Shown here: positions 1-6,157 of the stretch, one piece after another | Numbering within the stretch: the first letter of the stretch is position 1 | Layout: each line of letters starts with the position of its first letter | NCBI GenBank assembly: GCA_949511925.1 | Contig: CATEYX010000199.1 | Location: 1-6,157, forward strand | Direction of reading: 5' to 3' | Length of the DNA stretch: 6,157 nt | DNA from: Cryomorphaceae bacterium | Lineage (GTDB): Bacteria; Bacteroidota; Bacteroidia; Flavobacteriales; BACL11 | The notes under the pieces: model-generated | What the model was told of the DNA's origin: nothing | Seen by the model: the letters and a program-made list of their open reading frames with translations, nothing else | The model's database searches: none | Made by a program: the position numbers and the translations under genes

Positions 1-63
1 TCTTTCATTTCTACCTCCACTTCTTTCATTTCTACCTCCACTTCTTTCATTTCTATCTCTACT
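1..63 (-). repeat. 21-bp tandem repeat encoding RNERSGG units in the helicase tail
   Basis: Three head-to-tail 21-bp units lie at 1-21, 22-42 and 43-63. The first two are identical and the third differs at two bases. Read on the minus strand in the helicase frame they encode SRDRNER, SGGRNER, SGGRNER (residues 444-464). The array may continue past the window edge. It is in frame, Arg/Gly-rich and positively charged, as in RNA-binding linkers of DEAD-box proteins. A unit of 21 bp keeps the reading frame if copies are gained or lost. Confidence 0.92.
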
Positions 64-1392
64 ATTGCTTCCTGATACATTTAAGTCAGGAGCATTTTTA
101 TAGAAAGATAAAAAACGATTAAACTCAGCAGAAACAAAATGCTTAATAAGTGCCTCTTTATCTAAGTGAGCTAATTTTTCTTCAATAGAAGGTAAGTATT
201 TGTCAATTTGATGATTTACTTCAGTAGAAACTACTTTGTCAATTAATTTCATTAACTGGATTTGACAGATTTCATCTCCATTAGGAACTTTCATAAGCGT
301 TAAATCACGCTTAATCATTCTTTCAATTGACTTTAGTTTTCTTCCTTCACGGCTATGTGCAATAATAATTGATGTTCCTTTGTTTCCTGCTCTACCTGTT
401 CTACCTGATCTATGTACATAGATCTCATCATCATCAGGAAGATTATAGTTGATAACATGAGATAACTCATTAATATCAATTCCTCTTGCAGCAACATCTG
501 TCGCTACCAATAGTTGTAGTTTTCTTTTTCTGAAACGACCCATTACATGGTCTCTTTGTGCTTGAGACAATTCACCATGAATTGCATCAGCACTGTAACC
601 ATCTTGCATCAATTTATCAGCTACTTCAGCCGTCTCTCTTCTTGTTCGGCAAAATACTATTCCGTAAATATCAGGATTTACATCACAGATTCTTCTTAAA
701 GCCTTGTATCTGTCACGTGCATTTACCATATAATAATGATGTTCTATATTCGCAGCACCTTCATTTCTGCTTGCAACCTCAATTGTTTTTGGGTTCTGCA
801 TATAGTTTTTACTAATACGCATTACTTCTTTTGGCATTGTTGCTGAAAAAAGTAAAGTTTGTTTTTCTGTAGGGGTTTCAGCTAAAATAGTATCTAAATC
901 ATCTTTGAATCCCATATTTAGCATTTCATCTGCTTCATCTAAAACTACAAATTCAATATCTTGTAGTTTTAATGATTTTCTATTTATTAAATCAATAACT
1001 CTTCCTGGAGTACCAACAACAATTTGTGTGCCAGATTTTAGTGATTTAATTTGTGGCATTATACTTGCTCCACCATATACGGCAGTAATTTTCAATCCTT
1101 TTGTATACTTTGCATATGTTTCCATGTCTTTAGCAATCTGAAGACAAAGTTCTCTAGTTGGGCAAAGAATTATAGCCTGAGGTATTTTTCTTTCAACATC
1201 AATTTTATGCAATACAGGCAATCCAAATGCTGCTGTTTTTCCCGTACCAGTTTGAGCTAGTGCGATTAGATCATTCGTATTTTCCAATAAATAAGGAATT
1301 GATTCCTGTTGGATGGGTGTTGGGGTATCAAAACCTAAATCGGTTATTGCTTTTTGGATGTTTTTATTTAGTCCTGTTTCTGAAAATGTCAT
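1..1392 (-). CDS. deaD: DEAD-box ATP-dependent RNA helicase, DeaD/CsdA-like (C-terminus off the window)
   Basis: This is a cytoplasmic ATP-dependent RNA helicase, a family that unwinds short RNA duplexes in ribosome assembly, mRNA decay and cold adaptation. The frame is open for 464 codons from ATG at 1392-1390 to the window edge, with no stop. Visible motifs, by residue: Q motif GFDTPTPIQ (20-28), Walker A AQTGTGKT (46-53), PTREL (78-82), TPGR (128-131), DEAD (152-155), SAT (183-185), ARGID (302-306) and HRSGRTGRAG (327-336). Both RecA-like domains are therefore intact. Residues about 340-435 continue as in E. coli DeaD (SREGRKLKSIERMIKR, then a helical stretch at the place of its dimerisation region). 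Residues 444-464 are a low-complexity RNERSGG repeat, matching the position of the Arg/Asp-rich linker before the DeaD RNA-binding domain, so an RNA-binding domain probably follows beyond base 1. The family call is firm; deaD rather than another DEAD-box subgroup is inferred from architecture. It diverges from gcvP. Confidence 0.93.
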   Translation of the reverse strand, partial: MTFSETGLNKNIQKAITDLGFDTPTPIQQESIPYLLENTNDLIALAQTGTGKTAAFGLPVLHKIDVERKIPQAIILCPTRELCLQIAKDMETYAKYTKGLKITAVYGGASIMPQIKSLKSGTQIVVGTPGRVIDLINRKSLKLQDIEFVVLDEADEMLNMGFKDDLDTILAETPTEKQTLLFSATMPKEVMRISKNYMQNPKTIEVASRNEGAANIEHHYYMVNARDRYKALRRICDVNPDIYGIVFCRTRRETAEVADKLMQDGYSADAIHGELSQAQRDHVMGRFRKRKLQLLVATDVAARGIDINELSHVINYNLPDDDEIYVHRSGRTGRAGNKGTSIIIAHSREGRKLKSIERMIKRDLTLMKVPNGDEICQIQLMKLIDKVVSTEVNHQIDKYLPSIEEKLAHLDKEALIKHFVSAEFNRFLSFYKNAPDLNVSGSNSRDRNERSGGRNERSGGRNER

Positions 1393-1407
1393 ACTATAAA
1401 TTTTTTG

Positions 1408-1437
1408 CAAAAATACTCTATTATTTTCCTTAACTAC
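1408..1437 (-). promoter_or_regulatory. Probable Bacteroidota-type promoter of the helicase gene
   Basis: On the minus strand, 1415-1408 reads TATTTTTG, a full match to the Bacteroidota -7 consensus TAnnTTTG. The start codon follows after 15 bases (1407-1393), so the leader would be only about 10 nt, and it is A-rich with no Shine-Dalgarno. The -33 element is weak: no TTG sits at the usual 19-21 bp spacing, where AGTAGTTAA is found instead. The only nearby TTG is 24 bp upstream. The assignment rests on the -7 box and its position. Confidence 0.6.
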
Positions 1438-1473
1438 TACAAATTCAGACTTATCCTTTTTTTATTAACACAG

Positions 1474-1503
1474 CTGTTTTTATGAATTCATTAACTACTT
1501 TTG
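1474..1503 (+). promoter_or_regulatory. Probable Bacteroidota-type promoter of gcvP
   Basis: TACTTTTG at 1496-1503 matches the -7 consensus TAnnTTTG. CTG at 1474-1476, 19 bp upstream, is a one-mismatch -33 element (consensus TTG). The ATG at 1519 follows after 15 bases, giving a predicted leader of about 10 nt. The spacer holds a 10-bp palindrome, ATGAATTCAT (1482-1491), which could be chance in AT-rich DNA. The -7 box covers the in-frame TTG at 1501, which argues against that codon as the translation start. Confidence 0.65.
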
Positions 1504-1518
1504 CGTCCTAAAATTTTA

Positions 1519-4407
1519 ATGATGAGTATAGGTAAGTTTTCAGATAGACATATTGGCCCTAGAGGGAATGATTTTAAGGAGATGCTCTCGCTAGTAAATG
1601 CATCCTCCATTGAACAGTTAATTAATGAGACAATTCCGGGAAAAATTCATTTAGGAAGAGAGATGAATTTGCCAGATGCATTATCAGAAAGTCGTTTTAT
1701 TGAGCACATGAAAGGCATAGCTCAGAAGAATAAAAATTACCGTTCATATATTGGTATGGGCTATTTTAATACTATTCTTCCTGGTGTTATTCAAAGAAAT
1801 ATTTTAGAAAATCCCGGTTGGTACACAGCTTATAGTCCTTATCAGGCTGAAATTGCACAAGGTAGATTGGAAGCTTTATTAAATTACCAAACAATGGTAA
1901 GTGACCTTACAGGAATGGAAATTGCTAATGCTTCATTACTTGATGAGGGAACTGCAGCTGCTGAGGCTATGATACTATTGTATAATAACAGAAGTAGAAA
2001 GCAGAAAGCAGATAAAATTGCTAATTTCTTTGTTTCAGAATTATGTTTCCCGCAAACTATTGAAATTTTAAAAACTCGTGCTGTTCCTCTTGGTGTTAAA
2101 TTGATAATTGCTAATCATGATGAGGTAGTTGTAGATGAGCAATTTTTTGGTGCTATTTTACAGTATCCTGCAAAGTATGGAGAGGTAATTGATTATTCTG
2201 ATTTTGTTAATCAATTAAAAGCGATTGAGGTTGGGGTGGTTGTAGCGGCTGATTTATTGAGCTTAAGTTTACTTACTCCTCCTGCTGAATGGGGAGCTGA
2301 TATTGTTGTAGGAACTACTCAGCGATTTGGAATTCCTATGGGATATGGTGGTCCCCATGCTGCTTATTTTGCGACTTTCGAAAAGTATAAAAGAAGTATA
2401 CCTGGTAGAATTATTGGTGTCAGTGAGGATATGGACGGAAACAGAGCTCTCAGAATGGCTTTACAAACAAGAGAGCAACATATTAAAAGAGAAAAAGCAA
2501 CTTCAAATATCTGTACTGCGCAAGTACTTTTAGCTGTTATGGCAAGTATGTATGCAGTATATCATGGAGCTGAAGGCTTAAGAAAAATGAGTAAAAACAT
2601 TCATTCTTTAACAGCTACTTTGGCGGAAGGATTAACACAATTAGGATATCATCAGTTGAATCCTATTTATTTTGATACGCTACATATTTCATTAGGGAAT
2701 GTTTCTATGGAAAACATAAAAACTTATGCTGAAGGTGCGAAAATCAATTTCAATTATATTAATGATGATACGCTTTCAATTAGTATTGATGAGAAAGATG
2801 ACCTGAGTGATATTAATGATATTCTAGAAGTATTTGCAAAAAGCTGTAATCATTCTGATTCACAAGATTTAATAAAAGAGGTGTTAAGCGGTGATTATAC
2901 TGAGGCAACTGCAAGAATTCCAGATGCACTTTATCGTACTTCTTCTTTTATGCAGCATGATGTTTTTAATAAATATCATTCAGAAACGGAAATGATGCGC
3001 TACACTAAGCGTTTAGAAAATAAAGATTTATCATTAACACATTCCATGATTCCTTTAGGATCGTGTACTATGAAATTGAATGCGGCTTCTGAATTGTTTC
3101 CGTTAAGTTGGTCAGAATTTGGGAATTTACATCCTTTTGCTCCAGCTCATCAAGCAAGGGGTTATCATATAATGTTCCATGAATTAGAAGAAATGTTATG
3201 TGAAATTACTGGTTTTGATGCCATGAGTTTACAGCCAAACTCTGGCGCTCAAGGAGAGTTTGCTGGATTAATGGTCATTAGAGCCTATCATGAAAGTAGA
3301 GGTGATGATAATAGAAATATATGTTTAATTCCTTCTTCAGCCCATGGTACTAACCCTGCCTCAGCAGTTATGGCTGGAATGAAGGTGGTTGTTACTCCTT
3401 GTGATGAGTTTGGTAATATTGATGTTGATGTGTTAAGAGAAAAAGCAGAGGAATACAAAGAAAATCTTTCAGCTTTAATGGTGACTTATCCTTCAACTCA
3501 TGGTGTGTATGAAGAAGCAATTATGGAAATCACTCAGATTATTCATGATAATGGAGGACAGGTGTATATGGATGGTGCAAATATGAATGCACAGGTGGGG
3601 ATAACAAACCCTGCACTTATTGGTGCGGATGTTTGTCATTTGAATTTGCATAAAACATTTGCTATTCCTCATGGTGGTGGTGGTCCTGGAATGGGACCAA
3701 TTGGGGTGGTGGAACATTTAAAACCATTCTTACCGAATAATCCTTTAGTAAAAATGGGTGGAGAAAGCGGAATGTCTATTTCTTCTGCTCCTTGGGGAAG
3801 TGCTTTAGTTTTATCTATTTCGTATGCCTATATTAAAATGTTAGGAACAGAAGGGTTAAAATCTTCAACCGAGATAGCTATTTTAAATGCAAACTATATT
3901 AAGGAAAAATTAGTAAAGCATTTTGATATTTTATATTCGGGTAGTAATAATAGAGTTGCTCATGAAATGATTGTAGACTTTAGAATGTTTAAAAAAGATG
4001 GAATTGAAGTGGTTGATGTTGCAAAGCGTCTAATGGATTACGGATTTCATGCACCAACAGTTTCTTTTCCTGTTGCAGGAACTTTAATGATTGAACCTAC
4101 TGAGAGCGAAAGCAAGGAAGAGTTAGATCGTTTTTGTGAAGCAATGATTAGTATTAAAAGTGAAATTAATGAAGTGCTAGCTGGTGAAGTTGTTCTGCAA
4201 GAAAGTGTATTGAAAAATGCACCACATACTTTGGGCTTGGCAGTAAATGATGAGTGGGCTTTTAAGTATACAAGACAAAAAGCTGTTTATCCATTAGAAT
4301 GGGTAAAGGATAGAAAATTCTGGCCTTCAGTTAGGCGTGTTAATGATGCTTATGGAGATAGAAATTTCATTTGTTCATGTGCGCCAATTTCAGATTATAT
4401 TGAGTAG
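1519..4407 (+). CDS. gcvP: Glycine dehydrogenase (decarboxylating), P-protein of the glycine cleavage system
   Basis: This PLP enzyme decarboxylates glycine and passes the aminomethyl group to the lipoyl arm of H-protein (GcvH); GcvT and lipoamide dehydrogenase complete the cycle, giving CO2, ammonia, NADH and methylene-tetrahydrofolate. It is cytoplasmic. The 962 residues are full length for the fused single-chain form (not split into GcvPA and GcvPB). Landmarks: DRHIGPR (9-15), NASLLDEGTAAAEAM (137-151), GTTQRFGIPMGYGGPH (265-280), MIPLGSCTMKLN (510-521), SSAHGTNPAS (606-615), DGANMNAQVG (685-694), LNLHKTFAIPHGGGGPGMGP with the predicted PLP lysine K712, and YGDRN (945-949) near the end. 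No frameshift or missing key residue was seen. Start: the frame is open to a TTG at 1501, but that lies in the promoter -7 box, so ATG 1519 is chosen; ATG 1522 is equally possible. The gene appears monocistronic, with no gcvT or gcvH beside it. Confidence 0.98.
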   Translation: MMSIGKFSDRHIGPRGNDFKEMLSLVNASSIEQLINETIPGKIHLGREMNLPDALSESRFIEHMKGIAQKNKNYRSYIGMGYFNTILPGVIQRNILENPGWYTAYSPYQAEIAQGRLEALLNYQTMVSDLTGMEIANASLLDEGTAAAEAMILLYNNRSRKQKADKIANFFVSELCFPQTIEILKTRAVPLGVKLIIANHDEVVVDEQFFGAILQYPAKYGEVIDYSDFVNQLKAIEVGVVVAADLLSLSLLTPPAEWGADIVVGTTQRFGIPMGYGGPHAAYFATFEKYKRSIPGRIIGVSEDMDGNRALRMALQTREQHIKREKATSNICTAQVLLAVMASMYAVYHGAEGLRKMSKNIHSLTATLAEGLTQLGYHQLNPIYFDTLHISLGNVSMENIKTYAEGAKINFNYINDDTLSISIDEKDDLSDINDILEVFAKSCNHSDSQDLIKEVLSGDYTEATARIPDALYRTSSFMQHDVFNKYHSETEMMRYTKRLENKDLSLTHSMIPLGSCTMKLNAASELFPLSWSEFGNLHPFAPAHQARGYHIMFHELEEMLCEITGFDAMSLQPNSGAQGEFAGLMVIRAYHESRGDDNRNICLIPSSAHGTNPASAVMAGMKVVVTPCDEFGNIDVDVLREKAEEYKENLSALMVTYPSTHGVYEEAIMEITQIIHDNGGQVYMDGANMNAQVGITNPALIGADVCHLNLHKTFAIPHGGGGPGMGPIGVVEHLKPFLPNNPLVKMGGESGMSISSAPWGSALVLSISYAYIKMLGTEGLKSSTEIAILNANYIKEKLVKHFDILYSGSNNRVAHEMIVDFRMFKKDGIEVVDVAKRLMDYGFHAPTVSFPVAGTLMIEPTESESKEELDRFCEAMISIKSEINEVLAGEVVLQESVLKNAPHTLGLAVNDEWAFKYTRQKAVYPLEWVKDRKFWPSVRRVNDAYGDRNFICSCAPISDYIE

Positions 4408-4420
4408 ATAAGATTTTAGA

Positions 4421-4432
4421 AATATGCATATT
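4421..4432. repeat. 12-bp perfect palindrome AATATGCATATT
   Basis: AATATGCATATT equals its own reverse complement. It starts 13 bases after the gcvP stop codon, and its last two bases are the first two of the TTG -33 element of the next gene. It could be a dimeric regulator site or simply a chance AT-rich palindrome. It lacks a loop and a following T run, so it is not a convincing terminator; no clear terminator for gcvP was found in 4408-4492. Confidence 0.4.
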
Positions 4433-4460
4433 GGTATTTGTTTACTTTGTAGTATATTTG
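4431..4460 (+). promoter_or_regulatory. Bacteroidota-type promoter of the T9SS cargo gene
   Basis: TTG at 4431-4433, a 19-bp spacer, then TATATTTG at 4453-4460 is a full match to the Bacteroidota housekeeping promoter (TTG, about 19 bp, TAnnTTTG). Transcription would begin a few bases after 4460, giving a leader of about 28 nt. The leader ends in an A-rich stretch (A8 at 4480-4487, then GAAAA) just before the ATG and has no Shine-Dalgarno, as is usual for well-expressed genes in this phylum. It is the best-matched promoter of the three in this window. Confidence 0.8.
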
Positions 4461-4492
4461 CGAACACTAATTATAATTTAAAAAAAAGAAAA

Positions 4493-6157
4493 ATGAAAAA
4501 AATTTTACTTTCTGCTTGTGCTGTTTTAGTTGCTTTAGCAACTTTTGCGCAATCAAAAATGGCAGAATTGCCAAAAGAAGCTGCTATAAAGTTTCTTGCT
4601 AATGATGTACCAGTAAATTATGTTCCATCAATTTCAATGGCTGCGCCTGCACCTGCACCATTTTGGTTTAACGAATTTGATAATTCAGCTGATTGGACTA
4701 CATATGATGCTATTAATGGAGGTTTACAAGATTGGGTAATTGGAACTGCCGGACCAACAGGTTCTTTTTCTATGCCTATGGGTGCTATTGCATCTACTTC
4801 TACAGCAAATGGATTTGCAATGTATGATTCTGATGCTTTAGGAACATCTGCAACTAATACTCAGGATGCAACAATTACTTATAACGGAACTGTTGACTGT
4901 TCCGCTTATTCATATGTGAATATTAATTTTGAATCTTCACACAGAAAGTTTCAAGATTCTGTTTTTGTTGAGGTTTCTAATGATGCTTGGATTACTTTTG
5001 AAAGATTTGAAGTACATGCTTCACAAGTTAGTAATGAATCTTCAACTAATCCTGAATTTGTATCTGTAAACATCTCCAATGTAGCTGGGAATCAAGTATC
5101 AGTATCATTTCGTTTTCATTATGAAGGTCAGTGGGATTACGCTTGGATGGTTGATGATGTAACCTTTACTGAAACGCCTGATAATTTAATGAGTATTAAT
5201 AACGCTGTTACAGGTGGGTATTGGGTTGATTACCAAAACTATTCAGCTTCTGGTTTAAATACTATGATTGGTTTAGATTATACTGTAACTCCACTTGATC
5301 AAGTTGCTGTTCGTCCATTTTCTTGTGAGGCAGTAATTATGAATGCAGGTATTTCTTCACAATCATCAGTTTTAAGATATGATGTAACGGGATCTGCTAC
5401 TTATTCTGGATCTTCAGTTGCTACTGTTTTAGCTAGCTCCGATAATGTTACAACTGCTGCGACTCCTACTTTTAGCCCAGGTATTGGTAATTATGTTGTT
5501 GAAATGTGGGCTGAGGCTGATTCTGCGGGAGCAGGACTAGTAACTACTAATTCGACTATCGAAACAAGAAACATTGAAGTTTCTCAATATTTATATGCTA
5601 AGGATGAAGGGGCAGCAAATCAAGCTGGCGCTTATGCTGCTGGAGATTCAGATGATCAGAATCAAATTACTTCTAGGTTTGAGATTTATGCCAACGCTGA
5701 TTTATATTCTTTACGTGTATTTATTGACGATGGATCAACAGTTGGAGCTAAGGTTTATGCTGTAATTTATGAATCTGATAGTACAGCGTCAAATAGTCTT
5801 TTCTTTCTAGATCAATCTGATGATTATGTATTGACAGCTCAAGATTTAGGTAATTGGATTGATGTTCCATTTTTAAACCCAATATCATTATTTGCTGGCT
5901 ATGCTTATGAGTTTGGAGTAGGAGGTTATCAGCATCCTATCGATTCTTTATTAATTGGTTCAACAGCAAATACATCATTATATAATGGAGAACACAGTTC
6001 TTTTGATGAATTAGGATTGTCTACATCATCTGCAGGTACTCCAACATGGTATTATATTACTTCAACTCCAATGGTAAGGATGAATTTTGAGCCTATTATT
6101 CAAAGTGCTATTTCAGAATTTGGAGTTTCAATGTTTGATGTTTACCCAAATCCTTCA
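4493..6157 (+). CDS. Secreted multi-domain protein with T9SS type A sorting domain, function unknown (C-terminus off the window)
   Basis: The frame is open for 555 codons to the right edge with no stop. Residues 1-19 are a Sec signal peptide (MKK, then hydrophobic ILLSACAVLVALATFA), with likely cleavage at FA/QS. An Ala-Pro stretch, AAPAPAP (50-56), leads into a beta-rich domain at about 57-227 (FNEFDNSADW to WMVDDVTF), resembling the jelly-roll modules common in Bacteroidota surface proteins. Residues about 231-370 look like an Ig/CARDB-type beta-sandwich (EAVIMNAG, LRYDVTGSATYSG, GNYVVEMWAEAD). Residues about 375-535 form another beta-rich module (RFEIYANADLYSLRVFI). The last visible residues, FGVSMFDVYPNPS (543-555), match the start of the type A sorting domain, whose remaining roughly 70 residues would lie beyond the edge. 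The T9SS moves such proteins across the outer membrane for release or surface anchoring. No catalytic motif was recognised; adhesion or polymer binding is possible but only inferred. It has its own promoter, so it is probably not an operon partner of gcvP. Confidence 0.88.
   Translation, partial: MKKILLSACAVLVALATFAQSKMAELPKEAAIKFLANDVPVNYVPSISMAAPAPAPFWFNEFDNSADWTTYDAINGGLQDWVIGTAGPTGSFSMPMGAIASTSTANGFAMYDSDALGTSATNTQDATITYNGTVDCSAYSYVNINFESSHRKFQDSVFVEVSNDAWITFERFEVHASQVSNESSTNPEFVSVNISNVAGNQVSVSFRFHYEGQWDYAWMVDDVTFTETPDNLMSINNAVTGGYWVDYQNYSASGLNTMIGLDYTVTPLDQVAVRPFSCEAVIMNAGISSQSSVLRYDVTGSATYSGSSVATVLASSDNVTTAATPTFSPGIGNYVVEMWAEADSAGAGLVTTNSTIETRNIEVSQYLYAKDEGAANQAGAYAAGDSDDQNQITSRFEIYANADLYSLRVFIDDGSTVGAKVYAVIYESDSTASNSLFFLDQSDDYVLTAQDLGNWIDVPFLNPISLFAGYAYEFGVGGYQHPIDSLLIGSTANTSLYNGEHSSFDELGLSTSSAGTPTWYYITSTPMVRMNFEPIIQSAISEFGVSMFDVYPNPS

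Noticed and set aside
1..63. The tandem repeats at the left edge were considered as a possible CRISPR or intergenic repeat array.
   Set aside because: The units are directly adjacent with no spacers, are multiples of three and lie in the helicase reading frame.
327..414. HRSGRTGR in helicase motif VI, instead of the more familiar HRIGRTGR, was considered as a possible functional change.
   Set aside because: The catalytic arginines and glycines are intact, and serine at this position is, to my knowledge, common in Bacteroidota DEAD-box proteins.
558..1433. Several short plus-strand open frames lie across the helicase region.
   Set aside because: They are antisense to a well-conserved helicase whose motifs are all present, they have low-complexity compositions, and they resemble no known protein.
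1482..1491. The palindrome ATGAATTCAT in the gcvP promoter spacer was considered as an operator.
   Set aside because: At 10 bp in very AT-rich DNA it is easily a chance occurrence, and nothing else supports a binding site.
2327..2533. A short plus-strand open frame lies inside gcvP.
   Set aside because: It is out of frame within the conserved GcvP coding sequence and has no promoter or leader of its own.
3493..3717. A minus-strand open frame lies opposite the PLP-binding region of gcvP.
   Set aside because: It is antisense to the most conserved part of GcvP, and its His/Thr/Cys-rich composition is a by-product of the sense codons.
4508..4519. LSAC at residues 6-9 of the secreted protein fits the lipobox pattern of a lipoprotein signal peptide.
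   Set aside because: The cysteine is only at residue 9, after too short a hydrophobic stretch. The hydrophobic core continues past it (AVLVALATFA) to a normal signal peptidase I site, and the protein ends in a T9SS sorting signal.
5574..5765. A plus-strand open frame of 63 codons lies within the secreted protein gene.
   Set aside because: It overlaps the continuous frame that runs from the signal peptide to the sorting domain and has no independent support.

Overview
The window looks like ordinary chromosome from a low-GC member of the Bacteroidota, probably a Flavobacteriales-type marine or aquatic bacterium. Three things support this. The DNA is AT-rich. All three genes have promoters of the Bacteroidota type (TAnnTTTG in place of a sigma70 -10 box) and A-rich leaders without a Shine-Dalgarno sequence. 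The last gene encodes a secreted protein that runs into the start of a type IX secretion (T9SS) C-terminal sorting signal. The genus cannot be named from this sequence alone.

Layout. Bases 1-1392, minus strand, hold a DeaD/CsdA-like DEAD-box RNA helicase whose C-terminus runs off the left edge inside an Arg/Gly-rich 7-residue tandem repeat. Bases 1393-1518 are a 126-bp divergent intergenic region with back-to-back promoters. Bases 1519-4407, plus strand, hold a complete single-chain glycine dehydrogenase (decarboxylating), GcvP. Bases 4408-4492 are an 85-bp gap with a well-matched Bacteroidota promoter (TTG, 19 bp, TATATTTG). Bases 4493-6157, plus strand, hold a secreted multi-domain beta-rich protein of unknown function, cut by the right edge at the start of its sorting domain.

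The three genes do not form a pathway: one acts in RNA remodelling, one in one-carbon and glycine catabolism, and one is an exported surface or extracellular protein. Each appears to have its own promoter. gcvT and gcvH are not next to gcvP here. I found no RNA genes, mobile elements, CRISPR array or defence genes, and no convincing undescribed system. The points most worth a second look are the repeat linker of the helicase, the mirror-image near-leaderless promoters of the divergent pair, and the uncharacterised T9SS cargo protein.
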